A stretch of 64,000 nt of DNA from Mactra quadrangularis (Eukaryota; Mollusca; Bivalvia; Venerida; Mactridae). The stretch covers positions 44,181,570 to 44,245,569 of the forward strand of contig CM046294.1 in the NCBI GenBank assembly GCA_025267735.1, read 5' to 3'. The translations under genes and the position numbers were made by a program. Positions 25,500 through 39,292 of this stretch are shown in pieces. Positions within the stretch are counted from its first letter, which is position 1, and the number at the start of each line of letters is the position of its first letter. Below the pieces are notes generated by a model, which was not told the DNA's origin, searched no databases, and was given only the letters and a program-made list of their open reading frames with translations.

Positions 25500-28400
25500 C
25501 TATTCTGACACTATCATTGCATGTAACAATATTCTAAACTGTTCAGAAACGTCACCTTTTAATGTTGCCATAAGTGTTGCTTCCATTGGTTGATTAGGCT
25601 GAAATAAAGAATTAACAATAAAATTGGTAAATTACTAAAACAATTATTATAAATGATTTAATGTCTGTGAACAAATACAATGTACAAACAAACCTAGTTT
25701 TGGAGTAGGAAATTCCGTAGAAATAAATCATGAAGTGATTGTCACAAGCCCTATATAAATTGTATCTTAAGGACTTCAGTGAACCTGCGTTTGTACTGTT
25801 AATGCCACATCTGACGAATATCAAAATATTAAAAAAGCGGCGTATAAAGTTTTGGAAGCCAGAACTATATTAATTTTTAGTTTATTTTTATTCAACTGTC
25901 AGTGACTGATAGATTAAAAAGAAATAAGAAGAAAGAAAACAATGTATATTGTTCTGTCATGAAATATAAAGCCACCTGGCTATCTCGGTCAGTAGCGCTC
26001 AAGTTTACTGATAGAGTGGTTGAATGATTGTATGTTTGATTCCTGGGCAAGGCAAACTTTTGTTGAGCTTGGTCATGAAATAATTTCTGATTCATAATCA
26101 TTTAGTGCAGTTGTTAACTTGTTAGTCACTGATGGAAGTAAGCTCCTTGTAAATGATTACTAGCTGAATCCAGAGATTTATCCTTTCTAAGAACAGGGAG
26201 TAGGTAGATTGACAACCGTAATAAAACCTTCACAATGTATTGGTACGACATTTAATCAAATAACAAACAAAAAAACTATGCGTACATCATGTCCTACTGG
26301 TGGAACCCACGTAACATTTACAGGTTTTAATACACCAGCTTCTACCATACCCTGAAAATATTATAATAATAATAAAATATGTGTAAGTTTCTTTTTGATG
26401 TGGATGACAAAATTAGCTTTGAAATCCATAATGGTTACAAAACCCAAATTTTGACATTCATTAGATCATGTTAACTATTTTGCCTAGGTAAGATTCATAA
26501 AATATTCATTTCTAAATTATTTAAGATAGAATTCCCCTAATACATAACTTTGTTTATAATCACAGAACATTATAATCAATAAATAATTGTACATTGTGTT
26601 AATTTCTAAAAGTCTACATTTTTAAATTGTATTAACTATTATATTGTTTTCAGACAAATTAAAGTTACACCACTTTCATGATTTAGTTGACTAGAAAAGT
26701 CATTTCGTTTTTAATAATTACATGATCTGCCTGATTTTTTTATTACTTATTTTATATGAACAATGTAGAATTACCTTGGATGGATCCACAGCAAATCCTT
26801 TCGATGCAAGTTGTTGGATATTATCAAATGTAAATTCTCCATTCTGAAATAAAATAACATATTTATATTTAATATGTGTATAAGCACTGCATGAACTGAC
26901 TTCTAAGTCAGTGATGAACTAAAAAATTGTTGGCAACATCCACTACGAGCATGTATTACAAATGTAATGTAACTACAAAATACATAATGAAAAAAAAAAT
27001 AACCTGGGCTCAATTGACCTTACGCCAGAATTTGATAGACAGCTCCTATTAGCCAATCAGCGTCCGGCATTTGATACCCTGATGCTTATCTAAGATAAGC
27101 GGCTTATCGGCCTCCATTTTGTCCGACATCTAGTATTGACGGACATCGAATTTCTTATGTGTTAGCATGGACCCTATGTACAGTTATATAGAGTTCTCAG
27201 TGAAAGTTACAAAATAAACTCAATAAAACAAATTAGAATGGTCAAAATATGTACACATGGGGTCTATAAATACTGTGGTAAAAGTATAAACTACATAATA
27301 ATCTGACGACAATAAATACAAGTATGTAATAAATCAGGTTGAAAATTACATTTTTCATGCATGTTTACCCCCAAAGTTTCCACAAAGATCTATGGACCCA
27401 CCCCTTAACTTTTTATTTCTCAGCATATAAGTTGTTTTCGTGTGTATCCAACAGTTTTCTGATTTATAAAGGATTTCTACAAACGTTCAATGTGAGATGC
27501 GTTCTTTGATAATTTTGCGCATATAATGTTTTTTGTTGGAGCAAATGAACCTACCTTTATTTTTAATATATATCAATGGGAGTTATAAAAAAGGGAATCA
27601 TTTGAAAGTTATGACAATGCCATTTTCAGACAAATTAATCTTTAGGAAATATGATATCTCGTAAATGATATGCATGTATTTGAACACAACTCCGTCTAGA
27701 TAGCCCCTAATACCCACCCCTTAACTTTTTTCTTTCTCGACATATTTTAATTAACTCTACATCATTTGATAGCTAACGTAATGTAATATTTTTTGCATGT
27801 TTTACTGTTTAAAATCCGAAAATCCAAACGACTATTACCAGCGTTCAAATTTAAGTGTATTCTTTCAACTTGCTCATTCTTTGTGCGTATATTTTTTGTT
27901 GGAGCAAATGGACCCACATTTAATTTTAATATTTATGAATGGATATTCATAAATTATGTATCATTTGATAGATGAGACAATGCCCTTTTCAAAAATATTA
28001 AGTTTATCAAAATCAGATGACAAGTAAGTAAATAGCATGCATTTGAACCTGTTACTTTCAAAACATAGATAATGGTTAGGGACATAGATTAATCCCTGAT
28101 AATATCGGACAATGTACCACGTGTATCCGTGGGCGGAGCATAGGTATTCTGGCGTAAGGTCAATTTAATAAATAAACTTTGTTGTCCAAATGGACAGCTA
28201 ACTATACTTTTTAACTTACTCAAACCATATTGTTAATAGCAGTAACATATTGCCTGAACCCAAATAATATGTGGTCAAGGGCAATAGGACGACCCTTATG
28301 GGTCAAGTCCTAAACAAGTAAATCTGTGAGCAAATGCTCACTAGTGATACCCCCGCCAAAATCTAAAAATATGGGACAAACAGGAAGTAGATGAGCGAGG

Positions 28401-31400
28401 AGCATGAAATCGCTTTACACCACATGGGACTATAGGATGAAGCAATATGCAAAGTTTCAGGCTGCTGCATGATATAGTTGCTGAGAAAACTGTGACGGAA
28501 ATTTTGTAACGGACGGACGCACACACGCACGCATGCACGCACGGACAAGGGTAAAACAGTATACCCCCCTCTTCTTCGAAGCGGGGGTATAATAACAAGA
28601 GTATAATGAATACACAAACCAAGAACTGTGTTCTTATGAATGAATAACCAACTTATTAACCTTTAAATTTAACATAATTATTTTTGCATTAATTTCATAA
28701 GTAAGAGCAAAAATATTTATCTAAATTTCAATATCCAATTAATGACTGAAAAATCTTAATACAGTCTGTAAAAGGAATCCTCACAATTCTACCTTCACCA
28801 AGTGAAGTGATAATCATGTATTTCAATATGCAACCATCAAACCCCCCCCCATTAACACACAGTGCAGAATGGTTCAATACTCCAAGTACAAGTGTAGCTG
28901 AAAATTGGCATCTTATGAAACAGATTTAATCATAATATGTAACTACTCTACTTTTTACTAAGTAAATGTATGCAAATGATATATACATTTGTTAGTTGTT
29001 TTTTTGTCTCAGGTAAACTTTCAAAAGCTGTACTAACTAATTCTATAATAAGCATTTATAGTGAAAACTAAGAATTTTTAAGTCTTCAGAATTCTTGCCC
29101 ATTTCTAAATTTTTCTTCAAATTTATTAAAGTGCATAAAACTTCAAAAATTATATTTGTGTAATTTTCTGTTTGGTCCTAAAAAAATTGAATTTCTCAAC
29201 TGATTGACTATAATGATTTAATTTTAAATGCTCTCAAAAAAAGAAGAAATATATTAAAGGTGTAGAGACATGGAATAACAGTGCCCATGTCCCTGTGTAG
29301 TGAAATATCACTGCAACATCATTGTTCCAATCCCTTGTGCAGAATTATTTACCCTAACAGCTTTATCCTATATAAATATCATATACAGGTACGTGTTTAT
29401 ATAGATAATATACAAGCAGTAGTCCACTACAAGTTTGCGATGTCCAAGGCTCTAATCCCACTAGAAGCACTACCTAGTTCTTTGCTTATAAAAATATGTA
29501 CATGAAATTGTATGTTACCCGGCTTCATCCAAATATAGAGTTAACCTTAGAATTAACATTAGAATTTTTGTTTCTTGATAAAATCATCATAAAATTTCCC
29601 TGAATTTACGACACAAATTAAGGTTCATATTAAGGCAGCATATTATCAAACATTTTAAGATCATTTAGCTATACATTATAGAAGGATTTAAGACTAAAAT
29701 TGGTCGTAAGACCTTTAATAATACGTGCCCCCGGTCCCTTTCCAAAATATTACAAAAAGACCTGATCTATGTACCTATGGGTAAGTAGTAAAACAGATAA
29801 AATAATTTATCAGATAATGACAAAACTTATCCCGCATGCAAAAAAGCAAGTTTAGACCATGCATACATTTGGTAAATTTCATGCAAATGTGTAGCAAATT
29901 TCATACATATGATTGTAAAATGAAAATCTTTAAAAGGGTAAAAACAACAGTTCTGGGGGAAAAAGTAACTCAGGAAGTCCATTCCACACTTAAAAATCAA
30001 TCATGCATAAATTAACCATTGACAAACCAAAAAAGAAGCTAAGTTGCCTAAGTAGAACATAAGGAACTTATAAAATATATGTAGAATGCTAACACTGAGG
30101 ACAGACAAAAGTTTACAAGTTATACATAAATACAACTAGGCTCTAATAGCCATTTTATTTTATCTCACAAGAACATAATTGTATTAGTAAATTTCATTCA
30201 ACTCTCTGTCGCACATACATTAGCCCTGCTGATTTAAATACTCAATATATGCTCATTGATCCCAGGACACAATTATAAATATCTACCGAGTACTCTGGTG
30301 AGTTTGAGCAGGTATTATCAAACATATTAAGTATTGAAATCAGTGGGGTTAATGTATGCACTACTTACAGTAGAATAAAGTTTACCAATAGATCTAACAT
30401 TAAACACTAGAACTGCCACCAGTGGCGAAAATACCCCCGCAACAGCAACATTTCAAGATAAAAGCAAGTCAACATTGTGGAAGTCCAAAAGGGTAAATGT
30501 TGTAAGAAGCATAAAAACCAAGAAAAGAATAGGATGCAAAAATCAAATTGGAAATAAACAGCAAATTACAGTGTAATTCACTTTAGATTTATGAAAAAGC
30601 AAAATGAACAGAGTTGTCATATTTCAAATGATTTTTTACATGAAAATGAACACCATTTGGTCATTATGAATGTAAAGTGGAACAACAGACAAAGAGTGAT
30701 CACATTTAAACTCATCATGAGTATGTTGTAACCAGAAGAGCAAAATGTAGAATGTGTTTGTAATTTTTGATAAATAAGTAAAAAATAAGGCAATTGCAAA
30801 AATGCACAATTTAAATCAAACAATTAGTATTTACAATATCTTGTATCAAGAATTTCACAAATACCCCATAAGAAAGCTTAAATTACCGATCATTATTTTC
30901 ACAGAAGTAAAGTTAAAATAATATCTAAAATCTCATGTAGCTATAACGCCAATCAGCCATTATGAATTTGATAAAATATCAATACATCAAAAAAAAAGTT
31001 CAACAATAAGAATTTGATAAAAATAGCAGTACATAATAGACTTCAGCAAGTCAAAATGGCAAACAATGTGGAATAATGCTATATTTAATAAGTTACATGA
31101 CATAAAGCCATAAACCCTTGATTCATCTTCGTCAATAATTTTTGCTAATCAATGAGATAAATAGTTACTATGAGATGTAGAATTGGTCATACTATATTAA
31201 CACATTCATACCTTCTCAAAAGAAAGAAAGCACCTAAATGTATACCATGTGACGAGCATTTCAATGTCAAATACGTTCTCCTTGACTGCAAGGATCTTAA
31301 ATACATCCGTGACAAACATTTTAAAGTTAACTCACTTAAAGAACTTTTTGAGTCTGTACCATCATATGCGATACTTAACTTTTTGAAGGAAATAAATGTA

Positions 31401-34400
31401 TATAATAAGATACAGAGCTTTACATCATTAATATTGATTTAATAAATAGTATCATTGATTGCTTTCGACGCGATATGACCTTTTTGTGTTGGTGCACCGT
31501 AAAACCAAAATAAAACCAAACAATACTTGACAGAAATAAATGTTTATCATAAAATATAGGACGTACAATCTTCATTATCTATTGAAGTAATAGTATCATC
31601 AATTGTTTTCGGCGTAATATGACCTTTTTGCATTAATAAGCCGTAAAATCCTATAAATCAATCAATAAATCAATCAGACTTCAGCAAGAAGAAATTGGTG
31701 ATGAAATAAGCTTACTATACAGTTATTTAAACAAAGTCAAAATGGCTGCCAGTCTGCCATAATGAATTTGTATCCTAAGTAAATCCATGTACAAGTCAAC
31801 TACATCAATAAAGACTTTGGAGCGAAATTTGGATAAAATTAAGTAAAAAAACACATACATGTACTATACAGTAATTTAAATAAAAATTCAAGATGGCTGC
31901 CAGTCAGCCATATTGAATATAAATTGATGAAGAATGGTCATCCTGATCAACTGTATTAGTGAGACCTTGTATGCAATTTCTTTTCAAAATATGTATGGTA
32001 ATAAGTCAAAATAAGACTGTATAAATTTAGAAAAAGGACGACAGCCAGTCCGCCATTTTGAATTGGAATTGAGTTAAAGTGTATGTACACATCAACTGTG
32101 AACGCCTGTGCAAAATTCTATCTAAATTAGTTGAGAAATAAGCATACAGTAATTAAACGAAATTAAAAAGAATTCAAGATGGCCGCAAGTCGGCCATTTT
32201 GAATTTGGAATTGATATAAAGTGTATGTACACATCAAATGTAAACGCCTGTGCAAAATTCTATAAAATAAAAAAATAAAAAATCTGTTCAGAAATAAGCA
32301 TGCAGTTATTAAATTAAAAAAATCAAGATGGCCGCAAGTCGGCCATTTTGAATTGGAATTGATATAACATGCATATAACATCAACTGTAAACGCCTGTGC
32401 AAATTCTATAAAATAAAATAAGACAAGAAAAAAATCTATTTAGAAAAAAGCATACTATACAGTTATCAAATTAGATTTAAAATATATAACACCATTAAAT
32501 ATTTTAAACAAGTGAGATATGTTTCCATAGCTACATGAGTTTTGTATACACCATTAAGTCATGGTATATAACAGCTTCTATTAAAATACATTAAGAAATA
32601 AACATACTACAAATGTATTAATTTTTTGGGACAGACCACATATCCAACCAACCAACCAACCAACCAACCAACCAACCAACAAACCAACCAACCAACCAAC
32701 CAACCAACCAACCAACCAACCAACCAACCAACCAACCAACCAACCAACCAACCAACCAACCACCAGGGTGATTCCAGTATACCCCCGAAAACTTCGTTTG
32801 CGGGGGTATAATAAACTAAAAAAAAAATAAAAAAAGATCAGCCTAAAGCCAAGGAGCTTGACTTTCTAACACTTTGTTCAAGACAGGACGAAGTTCGAAA
32901 TCAAAACAAAAAAACTAATACATTCAAAGTTATTGCCCTTTTCAGTATGTGTAACATAGACTCAATGATGAGTATAACAACTTTAAATTCAAAATATTTG
33001 TTGGTGCTGAAAACAGTTACATTGAAAGATTTAAAATGCTAACAAGCAACGTTGAGGTCAACACTACTGCAGCAGTGTAGACAAAAGCTCTCATTTTCTT
33101 TTTGAAAAAGTTGAGCTCAAATTTCTACATTAATACTAGTATATAAAATTATAGCATCTACATAACTACCCCAGTATATATTTTATTTGTATATGTAATA
33201 TATTTCTAAATATAGCATTCTATAAACTAAAATATAATTATAATAAAATGATTACAATGATTTATAACTAGACTATTGAACATAGACTATCATGTACCCC
33301 CACAAAAACTGCCATGGTGATCTAGTTTTTGACTCTTTGACCTAGTTTTTAACCCCCACATGACCAAAATTTACAAAAGACTCACAGTTTCTAAATTTTA
33401 TCTAAATTCATTTCCTTATTAGTCAATTACCTGTCCCTGATAATGTCTGAGGAGGAAATTAAAATCAGCCAAATTAAAGGATTTAAGATACAGTAACTCA
33501 AGATCAAATGTGGCTTTTTGCATTGAAAACATAAGTTTCAAATCTGAGCAATCCAACCAACTGGACTGAAATATTCAAAGTGTAGGTAAGGGGAAATTAC
33601 TGACTAATGTTTGAAATTGACCATTGGACCATGGACAGACCATCAAGCTCACTCCCATGTATACCAAATCCTAGCAAACCTACAGTTTTGTGGGATATTC
33701 TAATATAAACATAAAATACATAAAATAAAAGCTCTGCTAGAATGATTCTATCATGATATAATAAGAGAAGTGCAATATGTGCTTGGTTTATATACCTTAT
33801 AGCCTGGTTTAACCTCCTGTAGAAAATGTAGAAAATATTCATTAATAATGACCTCAATTTATTTTAATAAAATCAAGATATGTTTATAAGAAGTCCACAT
33901 AATATCGGAGGGCCACATGGAAAATTGCATTTATCCAAATGTGTAGTCTCGTTAGATTATATGTCTTTATTATTATTATTATGATTACTTACATATTTAT
34001 AATTATTATAAACTTTGCAACTACAGTACCCACCATAAGTTTGGAGACAATAGAAATTCACTGCAATTCTTGTATTTTGATGATTATTTTTGTAGAATCA
34101 TTATTTTTGATATATTTAGGTATGGTTTGTGATTAAATGAAAACAAATATATTAATCTAACACATTGATAAGATTCAGCACAGGACATCATGAAGCCTCT
34201 AAAACCATGTTTATTGTAATTATTTTTTATAACATACCTTTTATGCTATTTTTGTAGTCTCAATAATAATTATTATGATAACCAAAAAATGAAGCCGAAT
34301 CTAAAAAGCATTTCAAAATACATGTAAGTTGTTGTCAAATTTAAGATAAATGCTATAAAGTAGGCTTAAAAGTGAAAATGTCTCCAAACTTTTGGTGGGT

Positions 34401-37400
34401 ACTGTATTATTATCATTAGAGACAACAAAGACTATATTTCCAGGGTTGCCTGCAAGATTGTAGTAACTTGCTCTTTAACGCAATGCACTTACTACAGTCT
34501 TGCAGCTCTTGCAGGCAACCCTGAATTTATAACTTGCCCATAACATATCTTCAATAGCAATAACAGGTTGCCTCAAACCCAAATATAGGTTGTCGTAGGA
34601 AATAGGACCTTAAATGAGCCCTAAAAGGATGTAGACTAGTTTTGAACTGACCAATGAAATAATTATACCAACCTTTTTCTGACTAACAGCCATTGTTCTC
34701 ACACATCCTATATAAATATCTCTAGAAGCAGGTTCATAAACGTCATCTTTGGCTATAGCTTTCAATGTCACTAATAGAGGTGTACTTGTTGGTTTTACTC
34801 CACCTTCTGTAAAGATGTAGATATAATAGTTTTAAGAAGTGTGGTACAAACGTGATCATAAACTTCAAGCAGCCATTTTTAACTGAGCGCTTTGTTTATA
34901 ACAAGGCCTACATTAAAACAACAGAAATTCAAACAAAGGGCTTAGTTATTCAAGGATGATAATTCATGTCAGGGCTTGACAAATGTTTTGGAAGCAACTC
35001 CCCCTGCAGGATGAGCAGTTTGGAATTTTCACTGGTCCTTCTTCAATTGGAACTTGTCCTGTTCTTCAATAAAGGAAAATACATGTGCAAAGGGGCATAA
35101 CTCCAAAAATAATTAATCCTGAATTATATCCCTTCATATCATGTTTATTATTGTTTCAACGAATAATAGCAAAAACTTTCAATCATATACATGTATCTTG
35201 TTTCATATTAAAGATATATGACATTTAAGAATCTAAATCTTACAAGCAACATCTTATGACAAAATTGTGCAAACTCTAAAACAGACAGTATAAGCTCTAA
35301 TTTATCATAAATACAAGGTGAAATGAAGAATCATTTCCATGGCGCAACCAAATTCTGCACATAAGTTATAATGCTTGCTCTTAAAATTATTTCTGTATGG
35401 ACAACCAATTTCATATCCTTATGTCATAGTATGATTCATTCAGTGTTTTCAGCTCTTAGAGGCAAACTTTCAATAAATCATATATTCAGTGTTTTCAGCA
35501 CTTTGATTCTAAAGTCGAGATAAAATCAAGATCCTACCTTCATCTTCAATGACAGGTTTAACAGCCAATGATTCTATATCTGGTTTGATTGGATCACCAC
35601 CTTCTATGAACATAATACGTTGTTTAGATGTTCCCTTAATTTGAAAGGCTTGACATTCTTCCTGTAGATATAGATTAAAATACAGGCTTCTGATTTCTGT
35701 GATCATTGTATGGTGCGTAAATATTGACCCCGACCTGACCTTTCACATTTGCATCTAATATTTATCTACACATATCTTGATGAAAATCAGAATCACGCCT
35801 ATTCTACACTTCGGCAGCGATTGTAAAATTATAGAAGTATGTTTATTTGTTAAATTTCAACACACAATCCTCATGCCACGGTGTAATCGAAAATTAATAC
35901 CACATTCGTATTCAATGTAATGAATATTCTTGCATAAAGGTCAGGTCAGGGTCAATTTTTACGAACATTATGACAAATTATTTCAATATACTGTTAAAGG
36001 TATGCAATTACACACTTATAATTGCTGGTTATTTAGCCACCAGTCTGAAGACTAAGAAAAAAGAAAGTCAATTGGTGGTTTGTGGAAAATATTTTTTTAA
36101 TCAATAAATATGTTAACACTTTATCACTCAAAAGGGTAATAAACATCTATCAAATTATGTAAGTGCCAATAAAAGTATAAGGCAGAGGATGCACTTGTAC
36201 GGAGCCTCTAAAGTGACATTTTGAAATACTTTTTTATGTTCACAACTATTTCGTTTAAACGTAATATTATTGCGTTTTTACGAATATTATTTCAATTTAA
36301 CGAAATAATATTATGTTTAAACGAAATAATTATTTCGAAAAAACGAAATAATATTACGTTTAAACGAAATAGTTGTGATAATCAAAAAAAGTATTTCAAA
36401 ATGTCACTTTAGAGGCTCCGTACATTTGTAATTAATCTTTTAAAACATTTTTAGCAGATATATTTTGTATTAAACTGTGTCGAATCTCAGGGAAGACTTG
36501 GCTTGTCATCATCATCATTATTATAAAAGAAACAAGAAGCATAAAGTTTTACCTTTCCAAACAATTCTATTTTTATACCATCACTGTAATAATCACTGGC
36601 ATGATCTGGTGCAAATGTAACTGTGATTTCAACATCTCCTCCTGAAATATACCAGTAATAAAATAAAACTGAGTTGGCTCTCTGTGCTTTATATCCATTT
36701 TCAACAATCTGAGTTATTAGAAGTTTGAACTGTTTACTTTTTGCAATAAAATGACGTGGTTAGAGCTGGAGTTGAAATTTTACAATTACCTGTCAGTGGT
36801 ATTTGATAATGATGTTTAAAAAATTAATTCTTAATATTTTACACGTGAGCTAAAATAATTATAGGCAGTGGTCAAGTGGTAAGACATGCGCTTAGGAATC
36901 AGAGGTCCTGGGTTCAATTCCCACAAGGGACACCGCTAATTTCCTTGAGCAAGACATTAACCTACACTTGTTTCACACCACTTAGGTTTTAATGGTTACT
37001 GTGAGGAATCACCTGTCTGAAGGGGATATCAATGATCAGGGTTTATCATACAAAATTGTAAAGACAGCTGAAAATGTATATGGAAGCAGACTGTTAACCA
37101 TACTTTAACTTTAACCTTAAAAATATAAATACAACTCCTCAACAAACCTGGTGTAATTGTTCCTTCAGCTGGTACCAGATCAAACACATTCTGTCCATTA
37201 TTATTTTGTACACCAACCAATGTTTTATTGTCACCAGTAAGAAATTTAGGTAATTCTTGAGCGTGTGCATGGCGTAATAATGACATACTCTCCATTTTTA
37301 TAGCATAATTTATTGATAATGATGATGTATTTTGCATCTATAAATATATAAACATACATAAATGATTACAGTTCAAAGATGATAAATTGACTTTTGTATA

Positions 37401-39238
37401 TAATCAGATATTCAAAAACAAGAAATACATTAAAATAAAACATATTTTGTAACTGCTAGGCCATGTGAAGATAAATAGCTTGCCAATCCAACTTGCTTAG
37501 CATATTGTAATTAAAAATTAGATAGCCATCTTTTTAGAACAAAAAAGATAATCATATATTTAGTGCATTTAGACAAATAAAATGTTCAGATTAACGGTCA
37601 TGCATACTAAAAATAATTTTAATAAAAAAAAGCATGACAGTCATTGATATAATTTATTCATCTGTCAGAGGCCCATACATTAACACCACTGATTTAAATA
37701 CTCAATAATGCTCCACATATAGAATAGAAAAGAACAGAACAGGTGTTTTATTAAAGATTTGTACAACAAAGGCACATCATCTTACAAAACATTCAAGTAC
37801 AAATGTAATGAAGGTCAATGATTAGACAAATTTAAAAAGGAAAAAAAACAATGCATACATGTGCATATGTATAGGGGGAACAAAGTATCCATATATTTTA
37901 CCTTAAATGTTTTTTCCAAGTATTCACCAGCAAGTACAGCCCCCATATCCATCACACCATTCTCTATACTTGGTGATAAACTAACTAATGGACTTACTCC
38001 TTTACCAGTCAATGTTATATGTAATCTAGCTGTTAAACAACTTATACTTAGCACTTCTTGGAACTGAAATATAGTTAAAACAATTTACATATTAATCAAA
38101 GCGCTATAAGCACTGTCAGTTATGGAGTTTTGATGGGGTATCAATCTGATTAAAACCAGATCTAAAATTTTCGGCTCGCCTACTCGCTAATTTAGATCTG
38201 GCCTTTTTCAAACAAGGGTCACGTTCAGGTGACCTTTTCTCATCATAATATTAATGACGAAATTGTTATAATACATAACTAGTTTACATCGTCTACGTCA
38301 CGCAATTTGAAATGAGCCGTCTAATCGCAGACTGTGAATAATACCGCTGTTAAATTAGCATGCAAAACTTTGTCTAAAAATAGAAATTACAAAATCAAAA
38401 TGTTATTAATAGAGTTTCGTCTAGATGAAAGCTACAAATTGATTAGTCAACATAAAGGTCATCTTGATGTGACCCTCCATTGATATCTTAGAGATCCTGT
38501 ACGACAATGCTCTACAGGATATCTGTTTACGGAGATTGATGAAGTATGTATACACTGAATTAAACAACAAACAAACATTACACTATCTATCAATCTCCCT
38601 GGGGAGAATTTTACTCCATTTAACGCAATTTCATCCTAGCAGGTACCCATATACCCCTGGGTGGAGTAAAGCAATCATAGGTAAATTTCTTGCTAAAGAA
38701 AATGAGCAGTGCCTCTTCCTGGGTTCAAACCCAGACCTCTCAATCACTGAGTGGGCATCCTACCATTGAACTATTGCTCTTAAATATGTATGACAGCAAG
38801 CTCATCAAACTAACTCAGAGTTGGGTTTTAATAGACTATATCCGGAATTCAAATATTTGGGTTTTCCCCTCCAGGACAAACATACTTTCACCGTTACAAT
38901 GAAAACACATGTACAAAGAACAATAGGATTTACTCCAAAAGCTCATGCTATTTAGCAATAATGTGTAACAAACTTTGTTTGTACCACCTATGCACCGAAG
39001 GAAAAACCCATAAATTTGAATTCCGGATTAGGTCTATTAATTAAAGCTTGAACTCATATACATAAAATATAAATATATATATAAATATAATAAAACATAC
39101 CACACGTCCCGCAGTAGGTGTAAATGATACCAACATTGTATGTGTGGCATCAGGGGGGAGTACTCTAAATGCATTCATTACTTGGAATGGTCCTAGTGTA
39201 TCTAACGCTGTAGCTGAGAGCTGAAATAAAGGATTAAT

Positions 39239-39292
<54 letters not shown>

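Noticed and set aside
28341..28622. Overlapping Cys/Val-rich ORFs on the minus strand
   Set aside because: They read through the ACGC/ACGG microsatellite of a pearl-like element. No gene is supported.
32581..32811. Two ORFs of PTNQ and LVGW repeats on opposite strands
   Set aside because: Both are translations of the CCAA microsatellite. Such a repeat is open in several frames by chance.
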